Positions 1 through 4,081 of a DNA stretch of 5,672 bases are shown in pieces. Source of the stretch: JBAYVY01 sp041674345. Its GTDB lineage: Bacteria > Planctomycetota > Phycisphaerae > Phycisphaerales > Zrk34. The stretch is from positions 1 to 5,672 of the forward strand of contig JBAYVY010000241.1 of assembly GCA_041674345.1 (NCBI GenBank). Direction: 5' to 3'. The position numbers and the translations under genes are program-made. Within the stretch, counting starts at the first letter, position 1, and every line of letters begins with the position of its first letter. Below the pieces are notes generated by a model. The model did no database searches and was not told where the DNA came from. It saw nothing but the letters and a program-made list of their open reading frames with translations.

Positions 1-39
1 CCGCCGTCGTTCACGTTCGCTCATCAATAAAGTGTCCAT
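1..39 (-). CDS. Transposase N-terminus (partial, IS1202/ISNCY-like)
   Basis: Only the first 13 codons are in the window, read leftwards from ATG at 39: MDTLLMSERERRR. A second in-frame ATG at 24 gives MSERERRR. From memory, this resembles the start of a common family of helix-turn-helix plus DDE integrase-type transposases (ISNCY/IS1202-like). Those proteins typically begin with MSERERRRLEV and then recognise their own IS ends. The tandem repeats just upstream at 67-116 support an IS end. With 13 residues the family cannot be proven and no catalytic residue is visible. No clear Shine-Dalgarno lies ahead of either ATG. A small inverted repeat (GCGGGT at 43-48, ACCCGC at 57-62) sits in the short leader. 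Confidence 0.5.
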   Translation of the reverse strand, partial: MDTLLMSERERRR

Positions 40-66
40 CCAGCGGGTATAGCCCAACCCGCCAAA

Positions 67-116
67 GGGTGACACTTCTATTGAGACACAGGGGTGTCAT
101 TTCTATTGAGACACAA
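67..116. repeat. Two 25-bp tandem repeats at IS end
   Basis: Two direct copies lie at 67-91 and 92-116. Both start with GGGTG and share the 15-bp core TTCTATTGAGACACA (76-90 and 101-115). They differ at a few positions in between (GACAC versus GTCAT). Within the second copy GTGTC and GACAC form an inverted pair. These are candidate transposase-binding sites. Confidence 0.7.
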
Positions 117-126
117 CAGGTCCGAG

Positions 127-155
127 TTGACAGGACAACACTGAGTTCCTACACG
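127..155 (+). promoter_or_regulatory. Probable sigma-70 promoter of the leuA leader
   Basis: A perfect -35 hexamer TTGACA (127-132) is followed after exactly 17 bases by TACACG (150-155). TACACG is a weak -10 that keeps T1, A2 and A4. Transcription would start near 162, giving a leader of about 300 nt before leuA. The -35 lies only about 10 bases outside the IS end. Confidence 0.5.
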
Positions 156-204
156 ACTTCCGACTTCACTTGACCGCCCCCTATCGCCGATATAGGATTC
201 AGCC

Positions 205-276
205 ATGATCGAAACTTCATCCATCCGGCACAATATTTCGGCCCTACGGGGTCCGGCGCTACTTTTGCGCCGCTGA
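205..276 (+). CDS. leuL-type leader peptide (23 aa)
   Basis: A short ORF starts at ATG 205, with a Shine-Dalgarno AGGA at 194-197 (7-base spacer), and ends at TGA 274-276. The 23-residue product begins MIETSSIRHN and ends ALRGPALLLRR. It has four Leu residues in its last ten, three of them consecutive at residues 19-21. The codons are CTA, then CTA CTT TTG. I read no CTA codon in leuA, which uses mainly CTG and TTG, so CTA is rare here and a sensitive reporter of charged tRNA-Leu. The known leu leader of enterobacteria also uses a run of CUA codons. The product is probably not functional as a protein: translation of the ORF would be the sensor. It lies between a promoter and an intrinsic terminator upstream of leuA, the expected place. 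Confidence 0.6.
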   Translation: MIETSSIRHNISALRGPALLLRR

Positions 277-326
277 CGGATGGGCTGACGATCGGTTGCC
301 GCGCAACCTGACAGCAGATCGAATCA

Positions 327-362
327 CCCTGTCCGCCGGTCGGCGCGACGGGGAGTTTTTTT
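327..362 (+). terminator. Intrinsic terminator (attenuator) upstream of leuA
   Basis: The left arm CCCTGTCCGCC (327-337) pairs with GGCGCGACGGGG (342-353) across a 4-base loop GGTC. This gives 11 pairs, including one T-G wobble, with a single bulged C at 346. AG and then seven T residues (356-362) follow. No complete + strand gene ends just upstream other than the leader ORF, so the likely role is premature termination of leuA transcription. Confidence 0.7.
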
Positions 363-363
363 A

Positions 364-398
364 ATTGCGGATTGGGGATTTCGGATTGCGGATTGAGA
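364..398 (+). repeat. Heptamer tandem repeat, ATTGCGG type
   Basis: Five 7-base units run head to tail: ATTGCGG, ATTGGGG, ATTTCGG, ATTGCGG and ATTGAGA. The block starts right after the terminator T-tract. GATTG elements can pair with CAATC elements of the second block at 410-444, so the two blocks may fold into an imperfect hairpin in the leuA 5' untranslated region. Confidence 0.75.
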
Positions 399-409
399 AG
401 CGATCTTTG

Positions 410-444
410 AATCGGCAATCGGCAATCGGCAATCGACAATCGAC
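410..444 (+). repeat. Heptamer tandem repeat, AATCGGC/AATCGAC type
   Basis: There are three copies of AATCGGC (410-430) and two of AATCGAC (431-444). A further AATCGAGG overlaps the leuA Shine-Dalgarno at 452-455. The repeat ends within 20 bases of the start codon, so its copy number changes the leader length but not the ribosome binding site itself. Confidence 0.8.
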
Positions 445-461
445 ATCAATCGAGGATTACC

Positions 462-2051
<1,590 letters not shown>

Positions 2052-2065
2052 GGGTGATGCGACGG

Positions 2066-2071
2066 TATAAT
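2066..2071 (+). promoter_or_regulatory. -10 box ahead of the DUF433 gene
   Basis: A perfect TATAAT lies 15 bases after the leuA stop codon. No -35 hexamer is recognisable 17 bases upstream. Transcription would begin near 2078, just ahead of the strong AGGGAGG ribosome binding site at 2082-2088, leaving a 5' untranslated region of about 17 bases before ATG 2095. Confidence 0.5.
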
Positions 2072-2087
2072 AAGAACAACAAGGGAG

Positions 2088-2357
2088 GTGTTCGATGGAC
2101 CTGAAATTATTGGAGCGAATCATGGCGAATCACGGCGAATCACGGCGGATCCGGCGATTTTCGGCGGCAAGCCGATCGTTCGCGGCATGCGCATCTCCGT
2201 GGAACTGATTCTCAGTTTGCTCGCACAGGGGGTTGGTTGGGAGGAATTGCTGGACGATTACCCGGATCTGGAGTGGGATGACATCCGCGCGGTGCTGGCA
2301 TATGCCCATGCGGTGATCGCGCACGATTCTTTGGACAACGTCCGGGTGGCGGGATGA
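2088..2357 (+). CDS. DUF433 antitoxin, probably frameshifted at its start
   Basis: The frame encodes a DUF433 protein (COG2442, VapB-like antitoxins with a winged helix-turn-helix). The core is TADPAIFGGKPIVRGMRIS, then LLAQGVGWEELLDDYPDL and IRAVLAYA. The only in-frame start is GTG 2088, which overlaps the Shine-Dalgarno, so it is a poor start. The expected start is ATG 2095, 6 bases after GGAGG (2084-2088), reading MDLKLLERI as family members often do. That frame is lost because a 10-bp unit is present three times (2116-2145). From ATG 2095 translation stops at 2206-2208 after 37 residues. With one copy of the unit an ordinary 80-aa protein is restored (MDLKLLERI joined to TADPAIFGG). The partner toxin downstream is also broken, so this is probably a relic unless the GTG is used. 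The stop overlaps the next ATG as ATGA, the usual coupling of such pairs. Confidence 0.65.
   Translation: MFDGPEIIGANHGESRRITADPAIFGGKPIVRGMRISVELILSLLAQGVGWEELLDDYPDLEWDDIRAVLAYAHAVIAHDSLDNVRVAG
2116..2145 (+). repeat. Three tandem copies of a 10-bp unit inside the antitoxin gene
   Basis: CGAATCATGG (2116-2125), CGAATCACGG (2126-2135) and CGAATCACGG (2136-2145) are adjacent. Two extra units add 20 bases, which shifts the frame by two. One unit alone gives the family-typical reading R-I-T-A-D-P. Confidence 0.85.
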
Positions 2358-2474
2358 TGCGATTTCTGGTGGGTTGATGGAACATCACGGCGATGCGCTG
2401 CGTTCGGCGGCGATCATCACGGTTCGGGGCGGACGGATTCGGATAACGACCTGCTGAGGATTCTTGAGTTGTGA
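2354..2474 (+). pseudogene. Remnant of a DUF5615-type PIN-like toxin
   Basis: The reading frame starting with ATG 2354, which overlaps the DUF433 stop as ATGA, gives MMRFLVG and then stops at 2375-2377. MRFLV is the usual opening of DUF5615 toxins, which normally continue with DEN or DES carrying a conserved Asp. From 2377 another frame gives HGDALRSAAIITVRGGRIRI, which resembles the C-terminal strand region of the same family. A third frame (2442-2474) gives DNDLLRILEL and a stop. I infer that some 200 or more bases of the middle, including the nuclease active site, have been deleted, since intact members have about 110-120 residues. The match is by memory of family patterns, and the fragments are short. 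It sits exactly where the toxin of a DUF433/DUF5615 pair belongs. Confidence 0.55.
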
Positions 2475-2530
2475 CCCGGGGATCAAACGGATCAACGGCG
2501 AGCATAGTTATATCCCGGAAACGCGCACAG

Positions 2531-2558
2531 GGCGCGGCCCGCTGAAGCGGGCCGCGCC
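2531..2558. repeat. Perfect 12-bp hairpin before the methyltransferase gene
   Basis: GGCGCGGCCCGC (2531-2542) and its exact reverse complement (2547-2558) flank a TGAA loop. It is very stable, but no T-tract follows on either strand. It may be a terminator-like end of the toxin-antitoxin transcript, or a structure in the 5' untranslated region of the methyltransferase, whose Shine-Dalgarno begins 5 bases later. Confidence 0.7.
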
Positions 2559-2575
2559 GAATGGGAGTGCTTGTC

Positions 2576-3295
2576 ATGGTGTATGTCTGGCAACAGAGTG
2601 AACAGTTTGTGGGGGCGCGGAAGCATTTGCCTCAGATGGGGGATTTGTTTGAACATGCGTCGGCATATGTTCAGGCGATGTTTCCGGAGGCGGGGCCGAG
2701 ACATATTGTGGATTTGGGTTGCGGGACGGGGGTGACGGGCGGGGCGATGCTGGATGTGTTCCCGCGAGCGCGGCTGACGCTGGCGGATTTTTCGGAGCCG
2801 ATGCTGGAACAGGCGCGGGAGCGGTATGCGGCGGACAACCGGGTGACGGTGGTGTCGGCGGATTTGTCGGAGCAAGGCGTGATGCGGAAGATATGCCCGG
2901 AGGCGGTGGATGTGGTGGTGTCGTCGCTGGCGATACATCATTTGGAGCGGCGGAGGCAGATGACGTTGTATGCGGAGATATGGGATGTGCTGGAGGAGGG
3001 CGGCGTGTTTGTGAACATCGAACACGTGGCGTCGGCGAGCAAGACGCTGGAGTCGATTTACTGGGATCGGATGTACGAGCATGTGACGGCATCGAAACGC
3101 GCGGCGGGAGAACCGGCGACGGTGGAACAGGTGCGGGCGGAGTTCGAGAAGCGGCGGCATGTGAACGTGCTGACGGCGGCGGAGACGCAGGTGGGGTGGT
3201 TGCGCGCGATTGGGTTTGCGGATGCGGATTGTGTTTTTAAGAGTTTTGAGTTGGCGGTGTTGGCCGGACGCAAGCCCCCGGCCCGGACGGTTTGA
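2576..3295 (+). CDS. Class I SAM-dependent methyltransferase
   Basis: The 239-aa protein has a Rossmann-type methyltransferase fold. Motif I is VDLGCGTG (residues 45-52). The acidic residue that binds the SAM ribose is D71 in LADFSEPML, and D96 in SADLSE fits the adenine-side position. SSLAIHHL (117-124 region) and LEEGGVFVNIEHV (139-151) are the motif IV and post-motif regions of the Methyltransf_11/25 type. The C-terminus (VGWLRAIGFADADCVFKSFELAVLAGRK) matches the usual strand that closes the sheet. There is no signal peptide or membrane segment, so it should be cytosolic. The substrate is not evident. ATG 2576 is preferred because GGGAG (2563-2567) lies 8 bases ahead. An in-frame ATG at 2561 would overlap that site, touch the hairpin and add five residues. 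The gene stands alone, 70 bases from mntA. Confidence 0.88.
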   Translation: MVYVWQQSEQFVGARKHLPQMGDLFEHASAYVQAMFPEAGPRHIVDLGCGTGVTGGAMLDVFPRARLTLADFSEPMLEQARERYAADNRVTVVSADLSEQGVMRKICPEAVDVVVSSLAIHHLERRRQMTLYAEIWDVLEEGGVFVNIEHVASASKTLESIYWDRMYEHVTASKRAAGEPATVEQVRAEFEKRRHVNVLTAAETQVGWLRAIGFADADCVFKSFELAVLAGRKPPARTV

Positions 3296-3339
3296 GTATC
3301 GGATGATGCGGTCGGCGGGGGGGGGGCGGGGCCGCGTGG

Positions 3340-3348
3340 TGATATACT
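3340..3348 (+). promoter_or_regulatory. Extended -10 promoter of mntA-hepT
   Basis: TGATATACT combines a TGn extension with TATACT, five of six bases of the consensus. The -35 position falls in a run of ten G residues (3317-3326), so recognition would depend on the extended -10. The start would be near 3355, right at the GGAGG of mntA, leaving a very short leader. Confidence 0.45.
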
Positions 3349-3365
3349 GATTGCGGAGGTGTTTC

Positions 3366-3668
3366 ATGCCGGCACACATACAAATCGACAAGACGAAGAT
3401 CGCGGCGTTTTGCCGGCGGAATCGTATCCGCAAGTTATCGTTGTTCGGATCGGTGCTGACGGATCGTTTCGGGCCGGACAGTGATGTGGACGTGCTGGTG
3501 GAGTTTGAGCCGGACGCGCGGGTGGGATATTTCACGATTGGGCGGCTGATCAATGAACTGACGGAGATGTTGGGTCGGCGTGTGGACCTTCGGACGCCGG
3601 AGGAACTAAGTCGGTATTTCCGTCAAGAGGTTTATGCCGGTGCGGAGGCGTTATATGCCGCAGCTTGA
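3366..3668 (+). CDS. mntA: MntA-type nucleotidyltransferase antitoxin
   Basis: The 100-aa protein belongs to the minimal nucleotidyltransferase family (MNT, polymerase beta-like). It shows the exact GSX10DXD signature: G28-S29, then D40 and D42 in FGPDSDVDVLVEF. A third probable metal-binding Asp is D74 in RRVDLRTPEEL. In the characterised Shewanella MntA-HepT pair the enzyme transfers AMP from ATP to a tyrosine of HepT and so silences the toxin. The same role is inferred here. The start is ATG 3366, with GGAGG at 3355-3359 (6-base spacer); an in-frame TTG at 3351 precedes that site and is rejected. Its last 14 bases overlap hepT, which indicates translational coupling. All catalytic residues are present, so the gene appears functional. 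Confidence 0.88.
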   Translation: MPAHIQIDKTKIAAFCRRNRIRKLSLFGSVLTDRFGPDSDVDVLVEFEPDARVGYFTIGRLINELTEMLGRRVDLRTPEELSRYFRQEVYAGAEALYAAA

Positions 3669-4005
3669 TGATCGAGTGCGACTGCGTCATATGCTTGACG
3701 CCGCGGTGACGGCGCGGGGGTTTGTGAAAGGGCGCTGCCGGGCGGACATGGGCGGCGATTTGCAGTTGCAGATGGCGGTGGCGCATTGCGTACAGATCAT
3801 CGGTGAAGCGGCGGCGCGGCTATCGGGAGAAACGCAGCGGCGGATACCGGAACTGCCGTGGGGTGACATCCGGGCGATGCGCAATCAGATCGTGCATGTT
3901 TACTTCGGGCTGAATACGAACATTTTGTGGGACACGGTGCAGAATGATCTGCCGCCGCTGATTCGGGTGATTCGGGGGTATTTGGGCGGGGACGCGGAAG
4001 ATTAG
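3655..4005 (+). CDS. hepT: HepT-type RNase toxin
   Basis: This 116-aa HEPN-superfamily protein is probably all alpha-helical. It carries the HepT motif RX4HXY as R76-N-Q-I-V-H81-V-Y83, followed by FGLN. In studied systems Arg and His form the RNase site of the dimer, and the Tyr is the residue AMPylated by MntA. VAHCVQIIGEAA (42-53) and IPELPWGDIRAMRNQIVH (64-81) are typical family segments. ATG 3655 is chosen because GGAGG (3644-3648) lies 6 bases ahead and the product starts like other members (MPQLDDRVRLRHMLDA). The overlap with mntA puts the neutralising enzyme first, as in most such pairs. Older annotations call the family DUF86. Confidence 0.9.
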   Translation: MPQLDDRVRLRHMLDAAVTARGFVKGRCRADMGGDLQLQMAVAHCVQIIGEAAARLSGETQRRIPELPWGDIRAMRNQIVHVYFGLNTNILWDTVQNDLPPLIRVIRGYLGGDAED

Positions 4006-4013
4006 CGTTGAGG

Positions 4014-4050
4014 AACCCGGACCTTTGCCCCGGAGGGTTCAGGTCCGGTT
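4014..4050 (+). terminator. Probable terminator after hepT
   Basis: CCGGACCT (4017-4024) pairs perfectly with AGGTCCGG (4041-4048). The stem can be extended by AA/TT across a bulged C. The 16-base loop holds a small CCC/GGG pairing. Only a short T-run follows (GGTTTGGGG), so termination may be weak or depend on other factors. It separates the toxin-antitoxin pair from the receptor gene. Confidence 0.5.
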
Positions 4051-4066
4051 TGGGGTGCGGGGGAGG

Positions 4067-4072
4067 TATGAT
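4067..4072 (+). promoter_or_regulatory. -10 box just ahead of the receptor gene
   Basis: TATGAT matches five of six bases of the consensus and follows GGGGGAGG. Transcription would start near 4079, three bases before ATG 4082, so the receptor mRNA could be nearly leaderless. The same bases also contain a five-codon ORF (see findings), so this reading is not unique. Confidence 0.35.
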
Positions 4073-4081
4073 GCGGGGGAT

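Larger units (their letters stand above)
1..117 (-). mobile_element. Insertion sequence end (partial)
   Basis: The segment combines the start of a transposase gene reading outward to the left with two 25-bp tandem repeats between that gene and the neighbouring DNA. Repeats of this kind are typical of multiple transposase-binding sites at an IS terminus. The outer boundary is placed at about 115-118 because the repeated sequence ends there. The other end lies outside the window, so neither the full terminal inverted repeat nor a target duplication can be checked. Confidence 0.5.
162..362 (+). promoter_or_regulatory. Candidate leucine attenuator leader RNA
   Basis: This stretch has the parts of a ribosome-mediated attenuator. 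A leader ORF at 205-276 has three adjacent Leu codons. Segment 1, CCATCCG (221-227), can pair with segment 2, CGGATGG (277-283), and GATCG (207-211) with CGATC (289-293). Segment 2 (CGGATGGG, 277-284) can instead pair with the left terminator arm (327-335), making 8 pairs with one G-U and one bulged T. The terminator is at 327-362. A ribosome ending at the leader stop codon (274-276) would cover segment 2 and let the terminator form. A ribosome stalled on the Leu codons (259-267) would leave segment 2 free to act as antiterminator. Further hairpins are CGGCGC/GCGCCG (254-272) and GGTTGC/GCAACC (294-308). The pairings are visible in the sequence; the mechanism is inferred by analogy with E. coli leuL and related leaders. 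Confidence 0.6.

Noticed and set aside
67..116. Two spaced direct repeats as a CRISPR fragment
   Set aside because: The copies are directly adjacent with no spacers, there are only two, and they sit next to a transposase start, which fits an IS end.
149..343. Minus-strand tail reading GPKYCAGWMKF as a protein remnant next to the IS
   Set aside because: It shows no known family and coincides with the structured leader RNA. The plus-strand ORF has the better ribosome binding site and context.
200..362. T-box or metabolite riboswitch ahead of leuA
   Set aside because: I see no T-box sequence or known riboswitch core. The Leu-rich ORF with competing hairpins explains the structure better.
2561..2575. 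ATG 2561 as start of the methyltransferase
   Set aside because: It lies three bases after the hairpin with no Shine-Dalgarno of its own, while GGGAG within these bases is correctly spaced for ATG 2576.
2492..3553. 353-codon minus-strand open frame opposite the methyltransferase and mntA
   Set aside because: It runs through two well-supported plus-strand genes and the hairpin between them. Its composition is Arg/His/Pro-rich, typical of a high-GC shadow.
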